A stretch of DNA of 51,102 nt from Actinomycetes bacterium (GTDB lineage: Bacteria; Actinomycetota; Actinomycetes; Mycobacteriales; Mycobacteriaceae), in contig JAEZZR010000014.1 of the NCBI GenBank assembly GCA_023418505.1, positions 1-51,102 on the forward strand. The letters are read 5' to 3'. Below the pieces are notes generated by a model. That model saw nothing but the letters and a program-made list of their open reading frames with translations. It was not told where the DNA came from and made no database searches. Of this stretch, positions 39,307-47,501 are shown one piece after another. Every line of letters begins with the position of its first letter. Position 1 is the stretch's first letter. The position numbers and the translations under genes were made by a program.

Positions 39307-40921
39307 GAAGTTTGTAAGCGTTCTCACGCTTAACGACGCCGGTTAGCGGAACGCCACCTCCCCCCACTGGCCGACGCAGTTTCCTGGAATGCAATTGGCT
39401 CGGATCATCTGCTAGCAGCTCACAGGCATGAATGGCCGTATGCAGGTGCTGCTTCTTCGTAGTGTTGTAGAACTGTCGAGCTGTCTGCGGCAACTTCGGC
39501 TTATTGTGCAGTGGCATATCGGACACACTGAGCAAAGCTCCATAAGGCACCCGGAACCGATAACCATTGGTAGCGATGGTGGCGGATTCCATCTCTACGC
39601 CGATAGCGGTAGATTTCTGCAGCGCACGGTAGATACTGCGTTGCGATTGCCACTCCCAGTTGCGATCGTTAGTGGTCAAGATCGTGCCGGTACGCAGCCG
39701 TTGGCGCACCGTCGCATCCGTGAGATCCATCATCGTTTTCAAACTTTGCGTAATCGCTTGTTGAATCTCTGCAATCGGCGGGATCGGCTTTTCCAACGGC
39801 ACATGGCCGTTCAGGATCTGATCCGCTCGGTCATAGCTGTTCGCCAGAATCATGTCGCCGATGCGCATCCTACGATCCAATCCCGCACAGTGGCCAACCA
39901 TAATCCAGCAATGTGGTCGCAATACTGCCAGGCAGTCCGTCATGGTTTTCGCATTCGATGGACCCACCCCAATATCAATAATGGTGATGCCATTATTGTC
40001 CGCCCGCTTCAAGTGATATGCCGGCATCTGACTGTGATGCGCATGTTGTCTGCAGGTCGCAGCATCTGGCACGTCGCCAGCGAAATATTCCTGATCCCCT
40101 GGGCAGACCAGCGAGGTGTACGGGGACGCGCTGGGATTCTCGCCTGCAGATCCATCCGTTGCTTCCCCGTTCCGCGCTTCCCCATTCACCGCCTGTCCAT
40201 TCAGCACTTCTTGCGCGTACTCCAAAAACACATCCGTGTGCAGCTGATAATTCGTAAACAAGATGAACTGCTGGATGTGCTTCGCATTCGCACCGGTGTA
40301 GTGCTCCAGGCGCTGCAGAGCCAGATCCACGCGTGGCGCAGTAAACAGGCTCAACGGCTTAGCTGCCAGGTTAAGGTAGTCGGCTTCGCCGTCGGCGATG
40401 GTGTCGTCGATAGCTGCACTGTCAATGGGCGTGAACAGATTTTCAATTGCGGTGACGTCCGCGGGATCGACCAGCGTGGCCGCCGCATGACTCGCCGCCG
40501 TGTAATACCCCCGGCACATATGTAACGGAATCGGCGTATCGGAGGTACGCACCTCAATCGAACCACCGTGGTTGGCCAACAGGTTGCTGATCTGCTCGAT
40601 CAGATACTTGCGGAATAGCACCGGGCGCGTGATGGTGGCGGTGTAAATCCCCTCACGATCCACGAACCCATGTGACAGCGAGGGATCAATCTCCCCGATC
40701 CCACTCACCGTAAACCGAAGTTCCGGGTAGTACGCGCGGATCGCTGCAGGTAGTTGCCCTTGATTCGCGACGGTATCTACACATTCGTAATAGCTGCCGA
40801 CGAGGAACTTCATCGCATTCTGATGGATCCTCGTGAGCTGATCGACGGCTGCGTGCGGATCAACAAATTCCTGAGCAGGATGCACGGATGGAGACAGCGT
40901 GTCCGTAGGCGATGCGTTCAT
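39281..40921 (-). CDS. amn: AMP nucleosidase
   Basis: A 546-aa enzyme that splits AMP into adenine and ribose 5-phosphate. The N-terminal AMN-specific domain runs to about residue 300 and is interrupted by a variable stretch with short repeats (NGQAVNGEARNGEATDGSAG). The C-terminal nucleoside-phosphorylase fold has DIGVGPSNAKTMTDCLAVL, the VGHCAGLD segment, GVEMESATIATNGYRF and LSVSDMPLHNKPK. Length is slightly above E. coli Amn (484 aa). The gene's final codons contain the CsoR operator of the following copper operon. It starts divergently from the methyltransferase gene about 100 bp away. Confidence 0.92.
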   Translation of the reverse strand: MNASPTDTLSPSVHPAQEFVDPHAAVDQLTRIHQNAMKFLVGSYYECVDTVANQGQLPAAIRAYYPELRFTVSGIGEIDPSLSHGFVDREGIYTATITRPVLFRKYLIEQISNLLANHGGSIEVRTSDTPIPLHMCRGYYTAASHAAATLVDPADVTAIENLFTPIDSAAIDDTIADGEADYLNLAAKPLSLFTAPRVDLALQRLEHYTGANAKHIQQFILFTNYQLHTDVFLEYAQEVLNGQAVNGEARNGEATDGSAGENPSASPYTSLVCPGDQEYFAGDVPDAATCRQHAHHSQMPAYHLKRADNNGITIIDIGVGPSNAKTMTDCLAVLRPHCWIMVGHCAGLDRRMRIGDMILANSYDRADQILNGHVPLEKPIPPIAEIQQAITQSLKTMMDLTDATVRQRLRTGTILTTNDRNWEWQSQRSIYRALQKSTAIGVEMESATIATNGYRFRVPYGALLSVSDMPLHNKPKLPQTARQFYNTTKKQHLHTAIHACELLADDPSQLHSRKLRRPVGGGGVPLTGVVKRENAYKLLDTPTGYR

Positions 40922-41025
40922 GCCTTTCCAGCGTACGTGGGACGGAGGGAATGTTAATCCGCGCAGTGTGGTTTCCTAGTAAAGAATCGAGTACCCCTCG
41001 CGTAGGCAATGGTTACTGTAAAGGA

Positions 41026-42282
41026 ATGAGCTTGTTGGATCGGATGCCAATTTCAGAGGCCGCGGATCGCCTTGGCGTTTCCATCGACACTATTCGTCGT
41101 TGGGAGAAAAAAGGCCTGATTAAATCGCACCGTGATCAGAGCAATCACCGTCAGTTCACCTTCAGCGAGGTAGAACGGCTGTATCGCAAACTCAATGGCG
41201 ATGAGGTGGAAAATCGTTTTGCCATCCCCGTCGTCAAGCAAAGTGGTTTAAAAGCCATTGATCTTTTCGCAGGTGCCGGTGGTACTGCGCTGGGCCTGGA
41301 AAACGCCGGATTCGAGCATGTGGCAGTCAATGAGCTGGACAAGCACGCGGCGAATACGTTGCGCCTGAATCGTCCAAATTGGAACGTGATTGAGGCCGAT
41401 GTACATGACATTTCGTTGCGCGAATATGCCGGGGCAGTTGACCTGGTAGAAGGCGGTTTTCCGTGCCAGGCATTTAGCTATGCAGGCAACAAAAAGGGCT
41501 TTGCTGATACCCGAGGCACGCTGTTTCACGAGTTCGCGCGGATTGTGGATGAAGTGCGTCCGAAAGTAGCGATGGGCGAAAACGTGCGCGGCTTGGTAAA
41601 TCACGATGGTGGGCGCACGCTGGCGACGATGGTAGCTCGGCTGCAAGAAATTGGTTACCGCGTGGCCTATCGAGTGCTGCGGGCACAGTACTTGGATGTG
41701 CCACAGAAGCGCGAACGACTGATCTTGCTGGCAGTGCGCGAGGATCTGGATTATCCGTTGCTGTTTCCCCGGGAGCGCGATTACACCATCTCTTTGCGGG
41801 AAGCCATTGGTGACGTGCCCGCAGGTGAAGGCCAGGTGTACAAAGACTGGAAGTACCAGATCATGGAAAAGGTGCCACCTGGTGGTTATTGGCGTGATTT
41901 ACCAGATGAGGATCAGCGCTCGTATATGAAAGCCAGCTACTTTCACGGTGGCGGCAAGACCGGTATGGCACGGAGACTTTCTTGGGACGAACCAAGCCTG
42001 ACGCTGACCTGCAATCCAGCACAAAAGCAGACCGAACGCTGCCATCCAGAACATACGCGACCCTTAAACGTACGCGAGTATGCACGGATTCAAACTTTCC
42101 CAGATAGCTGGGAGTTTTCTGGTGGCACTTCGCAGAAATACAAGCAGATTGGCAATGCGGTTCCCGTGAATTTGGGCTTCCACATGGGCAGGGCAATTAC
42201 TGCGATGATTACTGGCCAGGATCGGGAAGAGTTTGACCAGGCTGAGCCAATGCCGACTGTGCCGGCATACTCGCTTTCATAA
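41026..42282 (+). CDS. C5-cytosine DNA methyltransferase with MerR-like HTH
   Basis: About 418 aa. Residues 8-54 form a MerR-type helix-turn-helix (SEAADRLGVSIDTIRRWEKK, then GLIKSHRDQSNHRQF). The C5 methyltransferase follows: motif I DLFAGAGGTALGLENAGF (79-96), motif IV GFPCQAF with catalytic Cys147, motif VI GENVRG, motif VIII QKRERLIL and motif X QIGNAVPVNLG. It is probably the modification enzyme of a type II system with the convergent Eco47II-like nuclease, whose gene overlaps its 3' end by 6 nt. The HTH fusion suggests it controls its own or the nuclease's transcription. TACTGT lies 6 nt before the ATG, giving a leaderless start. Confidence 0.92.
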   Translation: MSLLDRMPISEAADRLGVSIDTIRRWEKKGLIKSHRDQSNHRQFTFSEVERLYRKLNGDEVENRFAIPVVKQSGLKAIDLFAGAGGTALGLENAGFEHVAVNELDKHAANTLRLNRPNWNVIEADVHDISLREYAGAVDLVEGGFPCQAFSYAGNKKGFADTRGTLFHEFARIVDEVRPKVAMGENVRGLVNHDGGRTLATMVARLQEIGYRVAYRVLRAQYLDVPQKRERLILLAVREDLDYPLLFPRERDYTISLREAIGDVPAGEGQVYKDWKYQIMEKVPPGGYWRDLPDEDQRSYMKASYFHGGGKTGMARRLSWDEPSLTLTCNPAQKQTERCHPEHTRPLNVREYARIQTFPDSWEFSGGTSQKYKQIGNAVPVNLGFHMGRAITAMITGQDREEFDQAEPMPTVPAYSLS

Positions 42283-43029
42283 TGCTGGTGATGATCTCTG
42301 GGGTGACGTGAGGGGGGGCTCGGTGAGGTCATCAGTAGCTGTACCCAATACTTCCCGGCGTACCTCACGGAAGACCGACGGTAGTGCATGCAATAGTTGG
42401 GCAAATGCATCCTCGTAGCCGGTAACCAGGTGATAGGCCGAAACCCCGTCGATATGGCGGACATAATCCAAGGCCGGACGGCCAGAGACTTTCCAAGGCT
42501 GGTCATAAGCCTGGCAGCCTTTCGGCACGATCTGAATCAGATAGCCCACCGCGTGCTTTGGGCCTTGGTTCATCTTGACTGCACTAGCTAAATCGTCGTG
42601 CACATTCTTTTCGTCCGAGGCTTTGATTGTGTTGTAGCGCATCTTTACTTCGGCAAATACCCGCCGGCCACCAGCCAGGGCTACTGGCTGCTCTGAGGAA
42701 ATATCGAATACACCACCCGATGTGCCAGTGTTCTGCCAGCCGGCACAGGAACCCAAAATATCTTGGTGAAAGAGGCCAATCGCATTTTGCAGTGACTTCA
42801 AGGTGCGCATCTTGACGTCCATATCCAAGATTTCCTTGTACGCCATGCCACTGAGCTCCGCCCGAGCAATAATGCTGGTGGGATCCACATTCAACGCATC
42901 GTGATTGATCTTCTTCAGCTGCGATAATCCCCGGCTAAAGCGATTGCGCGCGCACTGGTAGAGAGTTTCACGATCGAGCCACGGCAAAGATCCATCAGTG
43001 GGGTATGTGCTGCTATCTGGCGTGTGCAT
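42277..43029 (-). CDS. Eco47II-family type II restriction endonuclease
   Basis: 250 aa. The conserved core matches my memory of the Eco47II family (recognition GGNCC/GGWCC): IGLFHQDILGSCAGWQNTGT, then the catalytic PD-(D/E)xK-like set Asp109...Glu127-Val-Lys129 in FDI and FAEVKMRYNTIK, followed by HDDLASAVKM and GYLIQIVPKG. It is convergent with the C5 methyltransferase (6-nt overlap), the typical R-M pairing. The exact recognition sequence is inferred only from the family. The last 25 residues are Pro/Ser-rich. It has no upstream controller gene. Confidence 0.83.
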   Translation of the reverse strand: MHTPDSSTYPTDGSLPWLDRETLYQCARNRFSRGLSQLKKINHDALNVDPTSIIARAELSGMAYKEILDMDVKMRTLKSLQNAIGLFHQDILGSCAGWQNTGTSGGVFDISSEQPVALAGGRRVFAEVKMRYNTIKASDEKNVHDDLASAVKMNQGPKHAVGYLIQIVPKGCQAYDQPWKVSGRPALDYVRHIDGVSAYHLVTGYEDAFAQLLHALPSVFREVRREVLGTATDDLTEPPLTSPQRSSPAL

Positions 43030-43043
43030 TGGCTGACCCTGGC

Positions 43044-43532
43044 TTAGCTCTTCTGTGCTGCCAGCGCCGTTAGTGACGCACTCATTTCCGTAAGCTGTCC
43101 GCGCACCTGATCGGACAATTCACCTACGAAGGCCACCGATGGCGCTGCCAGGTTCCACTCCAACCCCGTGGTGATGGCAGTGATGGCCTTTTCCGCACCT
43201 GTGGTGTCGTGTCCACCACGGATATAGAACGAAAACGGCTTGCCCTTGGTTTTGGCTTGCAGCTCGGAGAAAGTGCAATCGAAGAAGTGCTTTAAGGCTC
43301 CAAAGATATAGCCGAAGTTTGCCGTAGTGCCGAGGATTACTGCGTCGGCAGCTAAAACGTCGTCGGCGGTTGCTTCCAGTGCTTCTACTACGCGCAGCTC
43401 CACGGAATCCTCCCCCAGTTCCCCGCGTGCCAAATCAACACCGGCCACCACCTCGTGCAAGATTTCCCGCAACAACGGCGTGGGCGAATGATGGACGATG
43501 GTGATGGTGGTGACAGCTGCAACGTCGCTCAT
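43044..43532 (-). CDS. flavodoxin-like / NADPH-dependent FMN reductase-type protein
   Basis: A 162-aa protein with a flavodoxin fold: the first strand and phosphate loop (TTITIVHHSPTPLLREIL; the loop is HSPTP rather than the more usual HSxxGxT), then ADAVILGTTANFGYIFGALKHFFD, the WrbA/flavodoxin-like FMN region. KPFSFYIRGGHDTTGAEKAI follows. It probably binds FMN and handles quinones or other electron acceptors. It lies 14 nt upstream of the nuclease gene on the same strand, so the two may share a transcript. Confidence 0.82.
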   Translation of the reverse strand: MSDVAAVTTITIVHHSPTPLLREILHEVVAGVDLARGELGEDSVELRVVEALEATADDVLAADAVILGTTANFGYIFGALKHFFDCTFSELQAKTKGKPFSFYIRGGHDTTGAEKAITAITTGLEWNLAAPSVAFVGELSDQVRGQLTEMSASLTALAAQKS

Positions 43533-43561
43533 ATTTTCCGAGGGTACCTTGGTGGGCTGAT

Positions 43562-43612
43562 TTAGCTGGTGGGATTCAGCGGGCGGGATTCAGCTGGCGG
43601 GATTCAGCGGGC
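43562..43612. repeat. 14-bp tandem repeat spanning the gluQ stop
   Basis: Three copies of gggattcagc(g/t)ggc (43571-43584, 43585-43598 and 43599-43612) with a partial copy on the left. The gluQ stop codon (43604-43606) lies inside the last copy. Confidence 0.8.
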
Positions 43613-44716
43613 GGACTCCGGCTGGGTATCGCTATCGAAGACCACTTGCTGCCGTGGAATATCAAAACAGCCGGTGTCTTGGTAAGCAGCGCGAATGACT
43701 TCTGGCAGATCCACAATCGAATCCAAGTCCTGCCAAGCGCGACTGCGCTGGTGGTTTTCCTTAGACTGTCCGCTTAGCTGCCTCGCGACGGGATTGCGCA
43801 GCGTTTCCACGATCCACTGCTGGGCGGCGCTGGCCGATACTTCGCCAAGGGTGACGTCACCGTCGCGCTTGGAAAGTCGGCGTCCTTCAGCATTCACCAC
43901 CAAAGGCACATGGATATACCGGAACAGATGGTCGGGGAAGCTAGTTGGTTCTGCGTCGTTAAGCACATAAGCTAGATACGTCTGGCGCGCTGCAGAGGCC
44001 AGCAAATCGTCGCCGCGGAGGATCTCAGTGATGCCTTGAGCGAGATCATCAACCACAACGGCGAGGTTATACGCCCACATGCCGTCGGCGCGGCGGAGGA
44101 CGAAATCATCGACGTCGCCGCGAACCCAGGTGCCGCATGAAGACCGGGGGTTTTGCCCACGATCAACTTCAGCGAATTCCTCCCACGCCTGCCAACTAGT
44201 CACCGCACTGCGCAGACGTAACGACGGCTGGCGGCCGTTCTTCTTCGCCTCCGCCCACTTTTGCTCCAACTCGGTCGCACTTAAATCCCGGCAGGTTCCC
44301 GGGTACGCACCCGGCGCGCCATGAGGAGCCGACGCCGCCTGCTGGATCTGCTGCTGAATCTCTTTGCGGGAACAAAAACACGGATAGACCAGGCCTTTAG
44401 CTTCCAGCACGTCGAGCGCATATTGGTAGACCCCTGCGTCAGCGCGTTTCGATTGACGCACCGGCTGGCCATCCCAATCAATGCCGATGGCGTGTAAGTC
44501 TTCCAGTTGCTGCTGTTCGTGTTCTGCCCGGGAACGCCCGCGATCGATGTCTTCGATGCGGATGAGGAACTGTCCTCCGTCGTAAGCCCGCGCATGCGCC
44601 CATGCCAGCACTGCCGTGCGCAAGTTACCCAGGTGCAAACGCCCAGTAGGTGAAGGCGCGTAACGGCCGCAAGTATTCCCTGCACGGGGAGGAGAAGAGG
44701 TGGTAGGCAGGCTCAC
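43604..44716 (-). CDS. gluQ: glutamyl-queuosine tRNA(Asp) synthetase
   Basis: About 370 aa, a truncated glutamyl-tRNA synthetase-like enzyme that attaches glutamate to queuosine in tRNA-Asp. It has YAPSPTGRLHLGNLRTAV (HLGN at 28-31), the zinc site CFC...AYPGTC typical of GluQRS, WVRGDVDDFVLRRADGMWAY, and the KMSKS equivalent RLSKRDG. It lacks the anticodon-binding domain, as expected. It is longer than E. coli YadB (about 300 aa) because of a C-terminal extension of about 50 residues. The GTG at 44716 lies 5 nt after TACTAC on the minus strand, a probable leaderless start. It is divergent from the queuosine-precursor transporter, 19 nt between start codons. Confidence 0.9.
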   Translation of the reverse strand: MSLPTTSSPPRAGNTCGRYAPSPTGRLHLGNLRTAVLAWAHARAYDGGQFLIRIEDIDRGRSRAEHEQQQLEDLHAIGIDWDGQPVRQSKRADAGVYQYALDVLEAKGLVYPCFCSRKEIQQQIQQAASAPHGAPGAYPGTCRDLSATELEQKWAEAKKNGRQPSLRLRSAVTSWQAWEEFAEVDRGQNPRSSCGTWVRGDVDDFVLRRADGMWAYNLAVVVDDLAQGITEILRGDDLLASAARQTYLAYVLNDAEPTSFPDHLFRYIHVPLVVNAEGRRLSKRDGDVTLGEVSASAAQQWIVETLRNPVARQLSGQSKENHQRSRAWQDLDSIVDLPEVIRAAYQDTGCFDIPRQQVVFDSDTQPESAR

Positions 44717-44735
44717 ACCCGGTAGTATCCCACAG
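44717..44735. promoter_or_regulatory. compact bidirectional promoter between gluQ and yhhQ-like gene
   Basis: Only 19 nt separate the two divergent GTG start codons. The central GGTAGTATCC provides TAGTAT (44723-44728) as a -10 ending 7 nt before the right-hand GTG, and TACTAC on the other strand ending 5 nt before the left-hand GTG. Both genes would be leaderless, and the two -10 boxes overlap. Confidence 0.6.
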
Positions 44736-45485
44736 GTGAGTAATTCCAATAACGTATCCCACTCTGGGCCGGGCAACGCCGCAGCACCAACTGCGTACGC
44801 GCCCACGAACTCCAGCACCCCAGCACACATTCCCCTACAGCCAACGTTGTACCCGGTCTTCCTGGCTCTCTTCGTTGGCACGTTGATAATTTCAAATATC
44901 ACCGCCACCAAAGGCGTAAACATCGGCCCTCTAGTTACCGACGGCGCCTTCTTCCTCTTCCCACTCAGCTACATCATCGGCGACGTACTCGCGGAATGCT
45001 ACGGCTTGAAAACTACACGACGAGCCATCTACACCGGCTTTGCTGTCCTCGGATTCGCCCTACTGTGCTTCTGGCTAGCAATCGAACTACCGCCAGCTGA
45101 TTTCTACGAAAACCAAGAAGCCTTCGCAACCGTATTAGGCACGGTGCCACAACTGGTTGCCGCTGGTTTGGCCGGATATTTATGCGGCCAGTTGTTGAAT
45201 GCGTGGTCGCTGAACGCCATCAAGAAGAAGACCGGCGAGAAGTCCCTCTGGGCGCGTCTGATTGGCTCGACGATCGTGGGCGAATTTGCCGATACCTTGA
45301 TTTTCTGTGCCATCGCCGCCACTGCAATTGGTATCTCTACCTGGGGCGATTTCACTAACTATGTGATCGTGGGATTCCTCTGGAAAACCGGCGTAGAAAT
45401 CCTAGTCTTGCCGATCACCTACCGCGTGATTGCATGGGTGAAGAAGCGGGAAGGCTACTACCAGGTGGCGGGGGCGCGGGCTTAG
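44736..45485 (+). CDS. queuosine precursor transporter (YhhQ/VUT family)
   Basis: About 249 aa. After a polar N terminus of some 35 residues it has six or seven membrane segments: LYPVFLALFVGTLIISNITA; the FFLFPLSYIIGDVLAECYG segment; VLGFALLCFWLAIELPP; LVAAGLAGYLCGQLLNAW; and later IGSTIVGEFADTLIFCAIAA and a last helix. The conserved SNIxAxK, FPLxYxxGDxxxEcYG and SxxGExxDTxIF patterns define the family, which imports preQ1/preQ0 or queuine. Its neighbours gluQ and tgt support a queuosine salvage role. It starts at the GTG 44736, leaderless. Confidence 0.92.
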   Translation: MSNSNNVSHSGPGNAAAPTAYAPTNSSTPAHIPLQPTLYPVFLALFVGTLIISNITATKGVNIGPLVTDGAFFLFPLSYIIGDVLAECYGLKTTRRAIYTGFAVLGFALLCFWLAIELPPADFYENQEAFATVLGTVPQLVAAGLAGYLCGQLLNAWSLNAIKKKTGEKSLWARLIGSTIVGEFADTLIFCAIAATAIGISTWGDFTNYVIVGFLWKTGVEILVLPITYRVIAWVKKREGYYQVAGARA

Positions 45486-45524
45486 ACCCACTGCCAAATC
45501 CGCCTCCATGCGTACATTGGAGGC

Positions 45525-46181
45525 ATGTCTTTACATCGCACCCGAAATCTACCCCGAACCATTGCAGTGTCCGCTACAGCTCTAGCCACCTGCTTTGCTA
45601 TGACCGCGTGTTCCTCGGATGAAGATTCCACTGCGAATGAGGCAACGTCGTCGGCAAGCTCCGTCGAAAGCACTGCCTCCGAGCATGCGCACGACCACGG
45701 CGATCACAGCGCTCACGGCGATCACAGCGCCCACGAAGGCCACGACCACAAGATGGACGGCGGCCCGGCACCAGAAGGCATCGCCGTCGCGGAGGATCCC
45801 ACCTACCCCGTGGGCACCGAAGTTCGCCTACTAGCCGATCACATGCCCGGCATGGAAGGCGCGACTGCCACGATCACCGGCGCTTTCCGCACCTGCACTT
45901 ACTCGGTGAGCTACGATCCCACCGACGGCAGCGCACGCGTCACGGATCACCGCTGGGTAGTGCAAGAAGAGCTTGCCGACGACGCTCCAGCCACCGGTTG
46001 CCTACCTGATGGCAGTGAAATCACGATCGAAGCTGACCACATGACTGGGATGCAAGGCGCTCGCGGCACGATTGACTACTCCACTGAAGAAACCGTCTAC
46101 ATGGTTGATGGAGACATCGACGGCATGCCAATGCGCAACCACAAGTGGGTAGTGGAATCAGAGATCGAACCGCTGAGCTAG
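45525..46181 (+). CDS. His-rich lipoprotein with two YdhK (DUF1541) repeats
   Basis: A 218-aa exported lipoprotein: signal peptide to residue 28 with lipobox MTAC (Cys29). A Ser/Glu linker and a histidine-rich stretch follow (HAHDHGDHSAHGDHSAHEGH, with an internal GDHSAH duplication). Two similar domains come next, each with ADHM-x-GM (LADHMPGMEG, EADHMTGMQG) and ending HRWVVQEE or HKWVVESE: the YdhK/DUF1541 family. The His and Met richness suggests binding of copper or another metal outside the membrane. TACATT lies 6 nt before the ATG, which is also preceded directly by GGAGGC. It ends flush against the convergent tgt gene with 0 nt between. Confidence 0.87.
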   Translation: MSLHRTRNLPRTIAVSATALATCFAMTACSSDEDSTANEATSSASSVESTASEHAHDHGDHSAHGDHSAHEGHDHKMDGGPAPEGIAVAEDPTYPVGTEVRLLADHMPGMEGATATITGAFRTCTYSVSYDPTDGSARVTDHRWVVQEELADDAPATGCLPDGSEITIEADHMTGMQGARGTIDYSTEETVYMVDGDIDGMPMRNHKWVVESEIEPLS

Positions 46182-47450
46182 CTAATTCGCCTTCACCCGG
46201 CCGCCGTTGGCGTAGTAGCGGCCCATGAACTCGTCGCGGAATTCGTAGAAACGATCCTCCAGGATTGAGGTACGAATATCGTTGACCAGCTTCACCATGA
46301 AGTACAGGTTATGGATCGTGCAAAGCGTTCCCGCACTGTATTCCTTCGCCTTCAACAGGTGGTGGAGATACGCGCGGGCGTAATTGACCGAAGTGTACGA
46401 CGGCACTTCTTCGTCGATAGGCGAAAAATCGGTCTTGAACCGTGCGTTGGTGAGAATCATCCGACCATCCAACGTGTACACGCCACCCCGGCGCGCCAGG
46501 CGAGTTGGGGCAACACAGTCGAACGTATCGGCGCCGGCCTCCACCGCGGCGAAAATATCGTCCGGCTCGGAGATCCCGAGCAGGTGGCGGGGGCGGTCGT
46601 CGGGAAGTTCATCGGTGACCCAGCTGCAGATCGTGCCCAAATTGTGCTTTTCTAGCGCGCCACCAATGCCGTAGCCGTGGAAACCCAGCTGGCCTTCACT
46701 TTCAAATTCGTTCGACAGCGCGACCAACCCCCGGGCCGCCTGCCTGCGCAAATCCTCATACTGGGCACCTTGCACCACGCCGAAGAGCTGCTGAATTGGG
46801 TATTCGGGGCGATCGACGGTCAACTGATTGTGCGCCTCTAGGCAGCGCCGCGCCCATCGATGTGTGCGTTCGACGGAAGACTCCTGGTAGCCGCGCGTAT
46901 TCATCAGCGTGGTCAGCTCGTCGAAAGCGAAAATAATATCGGCGCCCAGCTTGTGCTGGATGCGCATAGAGATCTCCGGCGTGAAGCGATGCATCGAACC
47001 GTTGATGTGGGAGCGGAAGTTCACGCCATCTTCATCGACGAAAGCGTTGCGTTCCTTGCCGGGAGCGACTACGTCGTCGTTCTGTAGCCCCGTAACATCC
47101 ATCGCGAGGGTTTTGCGGAACCCGGCGCCGAGGCTCATCACCTGGAAGCCACCAGAATCGGTAAAGGTCGGACCATCCCAGCGGGAGAACTTCGCCAGGC
47201 CACCGCCGGCCTCCACGATGTCCTCACCTGGCTGCAGGTACAGGTGATACGCGTTGGACAGCATCGCCTGCGCACCCACCTCCCGCAGCTGCGGCATCGT
47301 AAGCGTCTTCACCGTTGCCTTCGTGCCCACCGGGATAAACGCCGGGGTGGTTACCTCGCCATGAGGAGTACGAATAACGCCTGCACGTCCCGCCGCACCA
47401 CTAATGGGCTTTACGACGTCAAACCCCACATCTTGAGTAACTTCTTGCAC
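46182..47450 (-). CDS. tgt: queuine/preQ1 tRNA-ribosyltransferase, divergent
   Basis: A 422-aa TIM-barrel enzyme that swaps guanine 34 of GUN-anticodon tRNAs for a queuosine precursor. Catalytic residues are present: Asp98 in TDSGGFQVMSLG and the nucleophile Asp311 in FDCVAPTRLARRG. Several key positions differ from classical bacterial Tgt: the zinc triad CxCxxC is V349/S351/S354 (only His380 remains), and the base-pocket Cys of FDECT is Leu179 (FDELT). The GLAVGE loop reads GGALEK, and there is an insert near 115-135. Length exceeds E. coli Tgt (375 aa). The start at ATG 47450 follows AAGGTTTTTCG. Neighbours gluQ and the YhhQ-type transporter point to salvage. Confidence 0.92.
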   Translation of the reverse strand: MQEVTQDVGFDVVKPISGAAGRAGVIRTPHGEVTTPAFIPVGTKATVKTLTMPQLREVGAQAMLSNAYHLYLQPGEDIVEAGGGLAKFSRWDGPTFTDSGGFQVMSLGAGFRKTLAMDVTGLQNDDVVAPGKERNAFVDEDGVNFRSHINGSMHRFTPEISMRIQHKLGADIIFAFDELTTLMNTRGYQESSVERTHRWARRCLEAHNQLTVDRPEYPIQQLFGVVQGAQYEDLRRQAARGLVALSNEFESEGQLGFHGYGIGGALEKHNLGTICSWVTDELPDDRPRHLLGISEPDDIFAAVEAGADTFDCVAPTRLARRGGVYTLDGRMILTNARFKTDFSPIDEEVPSYTSVNYARAYLHHLLKAKEYSAGTLCTIHNLYFMVKLVNDIRTSILEDRFYEFRDEFMGRYYANGGRVKAN

Positions 47451-47501
47451 GAAAAACCTTCCGTTGTTGTGGCCAGTGTTATTGGTTAGCTGTGCTGGAG
47501 C

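Noticed and set aside
39281..43532. Genomic island or prophage around the R-M system
   Set aside because: No integrase, tRNA junction, direct-repeat ends or marked change in composition by eye; only the R-M pair itself looks accessory.
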